From Klebsormidium nitens (Eukaryota; Streptophyta; Klebsormidiophyceae; Klebsormidiales; Klebsormidiaceae), in NCBI GenBank assembly GCA_000708835.1, contig DF237170.1, forward strand, positions 3,814 to 67,813: a DNA stretch of 64,000 bases, read 5' to 3'. The notes below the pieces were generated by a model, which saw only the letters and a program-made list of their open reading frames with translations, ran no database searches and was not told where the DNA came from. This document shows, one piece after another, positions 46,901 to 59,100 of this stretch; within the stretch, counting starts at the first letter, position 1; each line of letters begins with the position of its first letter. The position numbers and the translations under genes were made by a program.

Positions 46901-47205
46901 GACCGTCGAAAACTTGGCAACAAGGTGTGCGTTATCATGATTCAAACCGCGGCCTCCGTCGACCGCGTCCGGTTTTCATAAATACGCAGCTTTGAAATGC
47001 GGTCGATTTTCGGAAAGATTCGGCCACTTTTCGGATACTCCGTAAACACCGAGCTCGGTTTTGCTCGGTTTTTGAAAGTGGTGTTTATATGCGTCGGTAA
47101 TTTCGGAGCTGCCACGTCGGACAAACTTGGCAAAAATTGGCGAACCAAGCAAAAGTGGACGAATCGGAACCGGGCACAAACAGCTCTTGTGCTACGCGGC
47201 GGGTC
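43937..47205. other. Intergenic, no recognised gene
   Basis: Holds the upstream region of the armadillo-kinase gene and the 3' flank of the MRG gene. Frames at 43926-44186, 44501-44737, 46044-46325 and 46201-46482 have no recognised domain and no support from splice structure. A GC-rich patch at 44990-45065 adjoins the MITE-like element at 45073. Decayed retroelements are possible but not shown. Confidence 0.5.
45073..45234 (-). mobile_element. MITE-like element with ~32-bp inverted repeats and G-rich core (copy C)
   Basis: The left end CGATGTAGTGAACAG, then CCAGTGAACAGTA, is matched in inverse at the right end (TACTGTTCACTGG to CTGTTCACTACATCG at 45201-45234). On the complement the inside reads GACGGGTAGGGTTAG, GGGGGTTAGGGTGGGT and GGGTGCGGAGCGGGTG, the same core as copies A and B. 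Length about 162 bp, no coding frame. The TCGAT flanks could be a target-site duplication but are confounded by the palindrome. Confidence 0.6.
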
Positions 47206-50200
47206 TCACTTGAGGAAGTCAATCAGCTTGGCCTGCAGTTGCGCCATGGACGCCTCTTCCATGTTGGTGTATACCAGCAGCTCCGGCAGTTTCACTGCAC
47301 GCATAGAAATTCGCAGAGTTATGACAGAGTAGCGACCGGCACGTGCAGCAGAACCTAGCAGGGCTTGTATGCATAGAGTTGGCACACGTTCGAGGGTGGC
47401 GAAAGTAGTTCAGCAGCAGACGGAACCTGAGAGCGCCGTTTGGGGCTATTCCTACTTAGAGTCAAACGAGAGTCAGAGTCATTTCTCAGGAAGCGATGAG
47501 GCTAGCAAGAGCTTCAACACGGCTGATACAATATTGGCTGCCGCAAGGGCTTGAAATTTATCAAGCGACGCCTGTATAGAAGTGCCAGTAGCGCGGAAGT
47601 AGGTTGACCCGTGCGACAAGTAGGGACTCCAGATACAACATCCCCGCTAGGAGAGGGTGATCGAAGTTCGGATCCACAACAGGAGAGCAGTTCTGGCGGT
47701 TATGACTGATATCGTTCTGCTTAAAGAGCTTTCTTTGAACTGCAGAAACATTGCCACAAGGACTTCAGCAAGGGGGTCACATTAGGGCTTACACAAAGCT
47801 TTGCCAGAATCTAGCCGACCACTGTCAGAGTTAATCACAGCTCTTTCGGAGCAACCTCTTCCTTTTGGTAGATACGAGATCAGCCTTTTTTCACTCAACA
47901 ATCTCAAAAATCCATCCTAAAGGTGTCACGGAAAATAGAGGTTGCTCGGGAAATGCTTTTACGCCGTGCTCAGCTTGATTCAGAGGAAACAAAAGAAGTC
48001 GACAAGCGCTCACCAAACAGGCGCAGCAGGTGCTCCGCCCCGTATATGTTGGACGGGCTGATGTCACTCTCCTCGGGAATGACGTCATTGAACTGGTCCC
48101 GCTCCTGGCTGTACAGGAGCATCGCCGGGAGGGCCTTGTCGAAGTACGAGCGCAGGCCGTCCACCACTTCTCCTGTGGCGTCGTCGGTCCTGCACAGGGC
48201 CTCGAATCTTAACGGTGCGATTGAAAGAGTAGAATAAGAGCTGATCCGCTGAACTTTTCTACTTCTACAGCAAGTTCGGTTCTCGACATATCAGATACAT
48301 CCGCCCTTTTCCACTTACAACTCGTGCTTTGTGAAGCGACCGGTAGGCTTTGGCGCCCCAAGCTTCGCACGAAAACCGCACCCAGCCCACACCTCATTGT
48401 ACCATAACAAATCAGGTGAGATAAAAAGGGAATCTTTTGCCATGTATACGGTGATTCGAAGGTGGCGGCGTCTCGTGGTGACAAGTTGCCGACTATTGAG
48501 GGTACGTATCATCTGAACTTCGATTCGGGCCAAGAGCTTGTTGACATGGCTTGTGATCCACGTTGCGAAACTGTGAAGCTTTGCAGTCTGACTATGAGCC
48601 CTGAAGCTTTGTGAAATGCTGCGTGCACTCGCCTAGTTCAACGCTAAAGCAAGCAGATAACAAAACTTCAGCCGACTCAAACATCCAACCGCTGTTCTTG
48701 CGCGCCTCGCAAAGACGTAGAGGGCCGATCCACTGGCGCGTTGTATGTGATTGCACAAGAACGATTTTGTGCAAATTGAGGGTCCTAACGGTCACACAAA
48801 GGGGTACCACAAGCCCAAATCAATCGTGCTTGCTCCAATGGCAAACGTGGTATTCCGTGTCGGATCAAAGCTGGTACTGAGGCAATGTAATCTATGGATC
48901 GACCAGCCCACACCCTGTCCTCAAGCGGACTCGCAAGGTCAACAGATCGACCGCTGGTGTCCACCTAATAACCTCTCAGTCGTTGGACACAGTTCCACTT
49001 GATGTTCAGCTTGAAACAGACATACCATGCTCCTACGAAAGAAAGAAGATTACTGTAAATGTGCTCACTCCGACGACGCCTTTTTCGTCCTTGCTTCCAA
49101 GTACTTCTGCAGGATGTCGTTCACGGTCGGACTTCGAGGGAGCGGTACTAGCTGCAAGGTTAAGAAACAGATTGCGGAAAGGGTTTATGAACAGGCCAGT
49201 TGATTGCATCCCATATTGACGTCACAAGTTCCGAAACGGTAGGAAGTTCATTACATCATCGTGAGACAGGTTGCGTGTTGACCGAGATCGAAGTTGAGCG
49301 ACTAACACGATTGGAACCAGATAACCTCGCTTCAAGAACAAGACAGCCTAAATCCTCCACTATACCCTTCATTGAAAAAGTTGCGGAAGGGAGAACACTC
49401 CAGTTGGCCGTCTCAACGAACAGAATGGAAGCCTTATGATACAAAGCCATGTCGGGGGACATGTCCTGGTCTTGCTTTGAGAGCAATGCAAGAATAAAGA
49501 TTATACAAAGCTTCCTGAGAAAGGGATTGGGCTCACCTTGTTGTTTTCGGTCACGTGTTTCCAGTCATCGATCAGCTGTTTCTTTAGGTGACTCGAGAGG
49601 GGCAACTTGACCACTTGCTCCGGCTCCTCCTCTTTCGCCTATGAAGAAGTAAGCGTGCGCTATTTAGACACTAGCTCTCTTTCCTCGTTCGGTGTCAATT
49701 GCATCAGTCTGAAACACTGACCGTTTTTTGCATCCAGTCGACAGGGTATATTAAGAGCTTTCGGATACGACTAACATTGTTAGTACCCGGTTGGCATTGA
49801 AGCCGATTCGACGCTTGCAAAACCTGGCCGGCCGGATCCAAAGCCTCTGACCGATTCAAATCATTTGTAACGGGATACTCCCGAGTAGACCTTCGATGAA
49901 AAACGGCATGTTGCTTGATGACGGTTCGGTCGCTCCTTCGGCGAGCTCTCAACGATGGTCATCTGAATTACGAACACCCTCTTTCCTATCAACCACAGGT
50001 CACAGAGACGATGCCCAAAGTAATAGCAGTACCGAGGAATCCTCCTCCTTCTCTAAATACTCACCTCGTTTGCATCTGCCTTCCGTTTCTTGCCTCTCTT
50101 GGACTCGCCCTCTGCAACACAAAAGCGATCAACGTATCATTGACCTGCTTTAGCCAGGCAGTTGATGCTCTCTGTTACAAAGCAGCATGAGGCAAGGAAT

Positions 50201-52118
50201 ACTGCCCTGCTGAAGTCCTTTGTATCCTGGAACAAGTGGGTCCAACTTGCTTGGCATAATGTGTATCTGATGGAGGCGCAAAATCGATGAAATTTTGTCA
50301 AGCGAAACCCGAGAGATTCACAACGATCGACACTCGCAACCGCACGGGCCAGGCAATTGTACTCACAGATGCTGAGACTTCCCAGCTCTTGCCAATTTAC
50401 AATGTACCAGGTCCCTCAACCAAACAGATGCTGAGCCTTTTTAGCAATTGCTATTGTCAACTTGCAAATTACCAGGTCATTTAACCGGACCCCCTCTAAG
50501 TGAGTTGCTGCAACCCCAAAGGTGGCCAGACCTGCCACAACACTTTCACGCACCTTTTCGCTCCGAGCTTCCCACTTTCGACTTCCCCCGCTTCTCGGCG
50601 GCCTCCCGGTGCACCTTCTTCTGCTTGGCAATGTTTGCGTCCGTGATCTTGAGCAGTCGCTTTGTGTCCACCCACTCATCCCAACTGCGACAAACGTATG
50701 CAAACGTCATTCCGCTCCTTATCCCCTCCTTCCTAAAAATCATAACAGATCTCCCTCAGGTCACGAGAGGCCGAGGGAATATGCTTCGAAAAAGGACAGA
50801 GACACATGCTCGACAATCGAAGCTTTCCAAGCATGAGTGGAGTTGCCGGTTTCATTATCAGAACATGTCGCAACCTTCGTCCTTCTGGACAGACTGCCTG
50901 AGCCCTTTGCCACGGGGTATCAGATTGGGCGCTGAAGGAGTCGCCAGAGCTTTGACCAGAACTTTACCGGTAGTTCTGTTGCCAATTTTTTTGAGACGTG
51001 AGTGACGGTGTCACGACTTTCCAAAAGCAGTGGGACATGGTCACGCACCTCTAACCCCATCAAGAACAAGATGCTTTGGAACTTGATGAGAAGCACTTCG
51101 AACGTTGACTGACAAAAAGTTGACAGTCGTCCAGAACTGAGGTAGACTCTGGCCAGACTTGGACAACTCCCTCGAGCATTACAACAAGAAAGCACAACTT
51201 TTAAGGAGGACTGGAGCGATCTTTGCAATTGCCTTTCATACCTAAGACAAGACTTGCTTTCAAGCAATACTTGACTGCTGATGTAAAATGATGCTTGACC
51301 CCGCAACGGCGTTGTTCCAAAGTCTCCAAAAGAGATTCCCAAACACGAGCCTACCTCTTGCTCCAACCCAGGTAATGCACGTAATACCGCCACTCCTTTT
51401 TCCGAAACTCAGCCTTTTGGGTCTGGACGAAAGGGATAAACATCAGATCTTGAGTTCATATTTCACCTTTCAGTGCAGAACGAACAGGCATTTTTAAGAA
51501 GCAAAGATGCACCTAGGAAAAACCGAACTTGCAATTTTGTGAGTGACACTTGCACTGACAGTCTTCGAATGTTTCAAGAAAGGCCTAACCTGAGGGGCAG
51601 TACCGACGAGCAACAATATCAATGGTTTTACTAAGATGCATTCTCTTTCGAAGCCTTTTTCTCTCCGAACATTGACAACCAGGACTGATGTGAGACAATC
51701 CTGGATTCTTCAGCAATATGTTGGCTAAACATACAACCACTTGGCATGGTCAAGACAGACTTTGACCACCCAGCACCCTCAAACAGGCCGTTGCTAACAG
51801 CTCAGATCCTGACCTGATGCAAAATGTGAACCCAGATCATACATTTCAAGAAATGCACTTGGAAGCACAATTGTACCGACATGTACAGCGAGAAGATGAT
51901 GTACCCGAGAGGGAAGGCCTTGATTTGTCAATGTTGGAAACAAAAACATCCAAGTCCTATCTTACCTTTGCCTCATATATCAACGGCCCATGGTAAGCGA
52001 GGACCTTTTCGCCTTCCGCAAAAGGCCCCGTGTCTTTCTTTTTCTCGTCGGACGCATCAGTGGCCGCCGCAGAGACAGACGTCTCCGCCTCCTCCTTTGG
52101 CACCGCACCGCGCGGCAT
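47206..52118 (-). CDS. MRG: MRG-family chromodomain protein, 8 exons
   Basis: Homologue of MORF4L1/Eaf3 and plant MRG1/2, readers of methylated H3K36 that recruit histone acetyltransferase or deacetylase complexes. Exons: 51966-52118, 51355-51422, 50554-50684, 50065-50111, 49537-49638, 49069-49151, 48014-48189, 47206-47294 (TGA). Sum 849 nt, 282 residues; every phase fits. Chromodomain: FAEGEKVLAYHGPLIYEAK, then KKEWRYYVHYLGWSKSWDEW. Linker is basic (KRGKSKVGSSERK, SKRGKKRKADAN). MRG domain: PLSSHLKKQLIDDWKHVTE, RSPTVNDILQKYLEA, LRSYFDKALPAMLLYSQERD, ISPSNIYGAEHLLRLFVKLP, ending AKLIDFLK. Start at 52118 gives a normal family length; an in-frame ATG at 52172 is possible. Head to head with the paladin-like gene. 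Confidence 0.94.
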
Positions 52119-53139
52119 GTGCGCAACCACCAAGCGTTGCGACAGATCCTCAGAGAAGGGCAGACGGCCCAATCAAGGTAAAGGGATACGAATGCCCCTT
52201 CTAACTTCTGTATTACACAAAGGTCCGATTTCTTCGCTCGACCTGTCTGTAATGGCCCAAACCTTTTCCAAATGCGCTCAAGATAGCGACAACGCTCCTA
52301 TACGAAGCAGCGCACAAATGCCCTTGAGCGTCAGCACGAAGGGTGGCTCGCTGCAACAGCGCATACACGCTGGTTTCATACAAGACCCTGCAGGCCGTGG
52401 AATCACTACCTCAATGCAAGGGCGGCTGCCAGGCAGCTGTCCAACAAAGCGACAACTTGTTCAATGAACAGTTCACAAAAACTAGTAGTAGGGGCCGGGC
52501 GTTCCGAAGCTATGGCGTTCCTGCTGCGCATGATCTGCTCAGAGTCAGACTGCCGCGCTGTGCAAATTCTGTTTTCCCGCGAAGCAGGCGGTTTCTAGGC
52601 TCAGACAACTAGGTTGACCGCAAACCGACGGCGCATTCCTAGGTTCGCTTCCGCGCACTTGGCGCCGCAACCGTCGATATGCTTACTGTGACCACACTGC
52701 TTCTTTTCTACCGTGCGATTTACCTCCAGGCTCCATATACCGTACAATGGTTTAACAACACGACATCTTACGGCAAGGAGGTTGACCGCCGTCGTCGATC
52801 GACGCACACGGTGCTGCCAACGTGGCAGCCACGAGTCTCGTCACTAACCGCCACCTCAGACTCATGAAGAGTCAGAGGATCCGCAGTCCGAGAATCATTC
52901 AGAGAATCAAAAGCGAAAGCCTCTTCAAAGACCAGAAGGAAGTGAGGCCCAGGGAAGCGGAAGTCGAAGGAAGGGCGCCAGAACGTGGAGCAGGAAAACC
53001 TCTCAATATTGTACATACAGAAAAGGCTACACAATTGCGCGAAAGAGACTGCAGCCATCGTTTTGAAATTTCCGCAGGGTAACATACATCTTCTAGCTTG
53101 TGTGGAGCTGATTGCCGTAGCGGCAAAAGCGCGTGAAGG
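52119..53139. promoter_or_regulatory. Shared upstream region of MRG and paladin-like genes
   Basis: 1.0 kb between divergent start codons. It should hold both promoters and leaders. Minus frames at 52601-53322 are shadows and not recognised. Confidence 0.45.
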
Positions 53140-56100
53140 ATGCCTGCCTCGAGGGAGCCGGAGCAGGTCATCCTCTCTAGATGTGGGGCTGTACTTGGCA
53201 AGAAGACGGTGCTGAAAAGTGACCACTTTCCAGGCTGTCAGAATAAGAAGCTGATGCCCCATTTGGATGGGGCACCGAACTACCGGCAGGTCAGTCAAGG
53301 CTGGTATATGTGCATTCATCAAATTGGTTTCTCAATCGGTTGCACTAGAAGTCAATTTTCTTGGACACTGGCATTGCGCCTTTTCCCTCTTCCCAATGAT
53401 GTGGTGCCTGCCCTAATCTGCTTTTGATTTTACAAGTTCAGAGGTAGTCGCTCTTCAGCTTACCACGGACTACGGACATTTTTTGATGAACGCACTGCAC
53501 ACGAAAATTAGAGTACTTTGAAGTTCATTACAGTGGAGTCTCTTTCCCCCTTCCAGATGTCATTCAGCTCTGCATCAGTCCCTCACATGCTCAGTTGGTA
53601 TACTCTGTGTTCCCGGTGCATTGATTGCTTCATTGCTTTGATTGCTTTAGCAGCAATCAGCCAGAAACCGACATACCGTTCAGCTGTTTAGGCTTTAAAA
53701 TTGTTCTCCTGGACGCTAAGCTTGTTTGCTTCCTTTTTGATTTCTTGGTAAAAGTGAGACGACAGCATTGCAGAGGGTAAACGTCCCTCAGAGACCCTGT
53801 TGTTGCTTGGGTTCTCCTTAACTTTGAAGCATTTGGGCAAGAACAGATTGCCTGTTGTCAACCGAGAGAATGCAGGGTAGCGCTGAACGTTGTTTCACAG
53901 GAGCCTGTCCCTAAGAAGGAGAAGGGATTTAAGGCGCAGTTTGAAGCTTTATCCCAAAGCCTAGTGTTGAGTGAAGAGGAGGCTCGAAACTTTGGTTGAG
54001 TGAAAGCTGCCTTGGGCATTTAACCAGGGTGCTTGATATCTTCCCATGTAAAAGTTGATGACGAAAACTTATAAAAAGTTGACCCACAATTTGGGGAATG
54101 GGGTCGACAGAATACCAATGTGGCCGCTAAGCGCACCTGCTTTCTATCCATGCACTTACTACGTCATTGAGTGTGACTTGGAAATGCTGATTTCTGATTG
54201 AAGTAATCATGTGCATTCATGAAACGCACAAGCTCTCCTCTTATACATGAAGTGCAGTTCGACAAATTTCGCACAGTCCTTTGCCCCTTCAGTGACAAAA
54301 TCGTCTCTGAGGATTCTGATGATATTACTCTTGGCACGTATTCTTTCTATACTCTGCCTATCAAAAAGGAGTCGTGGAAATCGGCCTTTCCCTGACTTTG
54401 AAAAGAGAGGACAAACTATAGCAGCACATTCGTGGGGGTTCTACAAGCTTCTAGATGCTGACAGCGAATGTCAGCCATTTGCATCCTCAGCTTGGCAATA
54501 TTCTAGCTCCCTTGAGTTTCTGGTCACCTAGTGGACTCGTTTTTAGAGTCACAAGGACACTGCGTGTGACTAACATGTTTTGGGTTACTAAGACGCTTTT
54601 CTTCAGTGCTCCGAAGCTCTGTGCTTGAACACATTTGTGAATATCACTTTCGTTTGCATTCTTTTTTGTTCCTTCAAGGGCTAGATTGTTGCACGCAGAA
54701 GGCACTCATCGCAGACCCAGACGCCAAAAGTGCAAAAGACAGTCAATGAGAAACTTTTTTTTCTCAGTCTCCAACGCCGACAATTCTTGACATCTCACGC
54801 TTCTGCCCAAGTTGGGGGACATGTAGGGTCTATCCGTTTACCCCTCCGCATACCAGAAGACAGTGGTAGTGTGGGGACTTGTCACTCCCGTCTCTTGCAG
54901 CGAACTGATCTTTGCAATCGCTCCAGCCTCCCTCTGTCTGGTTCATGTTAAGTCTACCTTTTGGTCACACTTTACAGCCATTTGTTTAGGTCAAACAGTC
55001 TCCCAATTGTGCAGTCATCCACCTTTGCTTGCTAATACATTTGGAGCCAGAGCCTACTTGGCATTCCAGTCAATCGCTCTCCGATGCTCGTCCTGATCCG
55101 CCTTTGCCTTCGCTTCGAATATTCATGAATACCCATGGGTATCTTACCCCATTGGTAGGGCCTCCTTTGATGCTCAAGACCTCCGGTTCTCGGAACCAAA
55201 CGCAGAACATTGAGCCCTGGGCGCTCGACCCTCTCGCGCACGGCGTCGCAAATTCAAGCACTTCCAAAATGCTCTTCTGAAGTGCTCAAGCAACCACGCG
55301 TTTCCCAAAAAGGCAGCCGTTTTGGCCCCTGGCTGACAGTAAATACACTTCTTCCCCCAAGTGGCGCTTTGCGGTCTCTCAGTATATGACGCCGTAGTCT
55401 CAGCCACTTGGATGTGCCTCCCTACAATTGCATAGTCAACCAGGCACTTCGAAAGGCGGCCATCCTAGCCCCTTGCTGACAAGAATTTCATCCTCGCAGG
55501 TTGGCGACCTCCCCGTATATGGCGTTGCGATCCCGACCGCCGCCGGCATTCGGCACGTTCTTGACCAGATTGGGTGCGGCCCCGACGCCCACCGCCGTGC
55601 GCTGTGGCACAACATGCGCGAGGAGCCCGTTCTCTACATCAACGGGCGGCCCTTTGTGTTGCGCGAAGTCGAGCGGCCGTTCACAAACCTGGAGTACACG
55701 GGGATCGACAGGGCGAGAGTGGAGCAGATGGAGGAGCGGCTGAAAGAGGACGTGCTGCGCGAGTCGGAGAGGTGGGCGTTAGATCTGTATCTGTTGTTAA
55801 AGAGTCCCTCTGGATTGCCCCCCCCTTGGTTATTGTTTTTGCCTCAGGTTGTGGTTGAAAAGAGTTTAGCACGTGTTATGCGGACGTTCTTGTAGAGTCA
55901 TGGGAAAGGTTCCGCGGTGGGAGCGGGAGGAGCTGAGTGGTGTTTTAAGAATCTGGGCTTGTTGGCACATTCTATAAGGCGTTTGAGAGGTGGGGTGACT
56001 TCGTCCTGCCCCGTCAGCAGATTCTTATGATTGAACTGCCTCTTCACTTGTCAGCGGTTCTGATCGTGAAAGCCTGTCGTTTGTGACCAGAAACGGGGGT

Positions 56101-59100
56101 CCACGGTTTGAAACGCCTTCGTCCGCTGTGATTCCAGATGACTGGTCCGAAAAACTCCTGCTGAAGCAAGCGGCACAGACAAAAGAAGTTTGAACCCTTC
56201 AATCTCAACTATAAAGTCGGCTTTAGATCCACAACCCGTACATTACCTTCGCTCCTAAACACCGAACTGCAACCGCTCCAACTCTCGACCCAATATTTCC
56301 GCAAGCAACTCGTTACCCACTACTGTTAATCTCGTTCAGGTACGACCACAGAATCATGGTCAGTGACGAGCTCCCCGACGGCCAGATGGTCGACCAATGG
56401 GAATCCATAACCCCTTCCTCCGTCCAGACTCCGCTTGAAGTGTACCAGGGCTTGCAAGAAGAGGGTTATCCCGTTGACTACGAGCGGGTTCCGGTAACCG
56501 ACGAGAAGTCGCCGAAGGAGCGCGACTTTGATCTGCTGTTGCGGCGCCTGGCAAATGCACATCCGAGCACGGCGCTCGTGTTTAACTGTCAAATGGGGCG
56601 GGGGAGGACGACGACGGGGATGGTGGTCGCGTGTTTGGTGCACTTGCGGCGGACGATCTTTGGGGGCACAGCCGGTGAGGGCTGCTTTTGTGAAACGATT
56701 AGATTGTCCGTAAGTCTGCAGATTTTCATGCAGCAGTGGTGTGGAGACGTGAAAGGCACGATACATGGCAGACGAATTTTGGGCGGACTTGATAGAAACA
56801 ACAACAATTTGTCTTGGGGGAGGAAGTCGTTTTGAAACGCGGTGGTCAAAACCTTTTTGCTAAACCCAAAGGCTTTTTAGGGATGCTCCTGATTGGGTTC
56901 CTAAAGTCACGTCTCAGCTCACGGATGTAAGCGCTCAGGAAGAAGTACACGTCATCCAGGACAACATGGACAGAATCGCTGCTCTTTGAAATGAATTTCG
57001 AGGAGCGAGCTATCAACTCGAGAAGCGCAATATCAATTCTGACGGACGCAAACCTGGCTGTTCCTTCCAAACACAACCGACCAGAAACATTTTAGCGCCT
57101 GGAAACACGCATCGACTTCGTACCCTCTTCTGCAGTGCCGAGCGGGGGGCGCGTGCACGAGGTGACGGAGGAGAGCATGCGCAACGACGTGGCGGACACG
57201 ACCGAGGAGGCGCTCAAGCGGGGCGAGTTCACGGTCATCCGCAGCATGACACGTGTCCTCGAGGGGGGCGTTGAGGGCAAGCGCCACGCGGATAGCGTCA
57301 TCGACAAATGCTCAGCGATGCAGGTGAGGCGCGCTCATGGAATTGTTTGGGCCATCGCCGCTGTTGAGGCTTTCGGATGTTGGAAATGCCCGAAAGGAAA
57401 ACATCGGATTATTTTGCTCTTGTGACGAAAAGTTTGACAGAGTGGCTCACCAGATAGATCAGGCGCCTTGAAGGGCGAAGGTTGATGGCAGAGCTGCGCG
57501 TTCTTTCTAGGTAGCATCGCTCTGGCTGCGTATCGTTTTTGTAGCTGTTAGCTTGTTCAGGTATTGGAAGTACCTTCGGGAGATGCGCGTAGAGGCAGGA
57601 GCGTTAGGATCCCGGACGACAAGTATGCGCTTCCGTCAAGATTGTCGTCGGACCTAGAAGAGCCTCCAGTCAAAACCGAGTCTATCTACGATCAACAGCC
57701 TAGCAGGTCAAACGTCTCGGAATGGATGCTGGAAGCTTCGGACTGAACAGTCACCATTCATCGTGCAAATTCTCGCTCACCTCTATAATTTCGCGATTCT
57801 AGCAACGGTTACATAACATTCAGGTCCTCGAACCAGATTGCAAGACTCAAGTGCCAGAAAGCAAAACCCGGACGCATGACTTGCTTCGTCCCACACTCAT
57901 TCTCCAGAACCTGCGGGAGGCTATTTTCGGGTACCGCAGCAGCATCGTGCGGCAGGTGGACGAGAAGAAGCGGGAAGCCGCGCTCTCCGCATTTGTTGAG
58001 TACCTGGAGCGTTACTACTTCCTCATCTGCTTCACCGTGTTTCTGTCCACCGACGCGTTTGCGCGCCCGACGAGCCCCGTCAACGGCAAGCACTGGGACG
58101 GGAAGGAGGGCGGCTTCCAGATGTGGATGCGGGCACGGCCAGAGTTGTACTCGGTACTACGAAGGTGAGGGAATTGAGTGTCATTTCAATGCTTCTGAGG
58201 GCTAGTGTTTGGTTTTGGATTTGAGCCGGGTTGTGAGGGTCAACGGGAAGCACTGGTACACGAAAGAGGGCGGCTTTCAGATGTGAATTCGAGCACGCCC
58301 GGAGTTGTACTCTGTGCTGCGGAGGTGAGGGGTTTGGAGGAGAACTGCTAGCTTTCTGCAAAAGAGTTTCGGGTTAAAGGCTACTCTTGCTTTCTGGAAG
58401 ACGAAGCGAAAATCTGAGCAAGTCTGAAAATCAAAGTCTCGCCTCCTCTTTCGCTCGCTGCCTCCTCCGTTGTCGAAGCTCACTCGCAGCACTTAGCCGG
58501 GCATGCCTCATCGAGAACCTTTGTGAATTTGCCAATGCTCGAGGATTCAAGCCAGCTTTTCCCCCAGCTTTCTTCCCCGTGCACATGGTGCTATGTAAAC
58601 CCTTTCCCCCGGAGGTATTTGCCATTGTAGGGGGGACCTGATGCACACACTTCGACGAAGAGTTTATGCTGAGCATGAGGTACAGACATGTTATGAACGC
58701 AATCCTCACCCCTTCCCCTCACGTACAGGCTACTACGGCGGGACCCAATGGGCGCTCTCGGTCTCAGCAACAAGCCCCGCATGCGGCGCAGCATCACCGT
58801 CGGCGAGCAGTCCGGTGCGGACATGGACGCGGTAGTCTCTGCGCGGTCCGGCGAAGTGCTCGGACGGAGTACGATTCTCAAGAGCGACCACTTCCCAGGC
58901 TGCCAGAACACCAACCTGCCCGAGAAGATCGAGGGCGCGCCCAACTTCCGGGAGGTGGGTTTGCACTGGTTAGGGGAGGGTTAGCGGTAGCTTGAGTGCG
59001 GGTCACTAGGTTCGTGAATGAGTGTGGCTGAGATCGTGGACAGTATAGGCCACACCGATTCTCCGAAAACGAAGGCCTTGTCTCAGTTTTGAGAGGGGGT

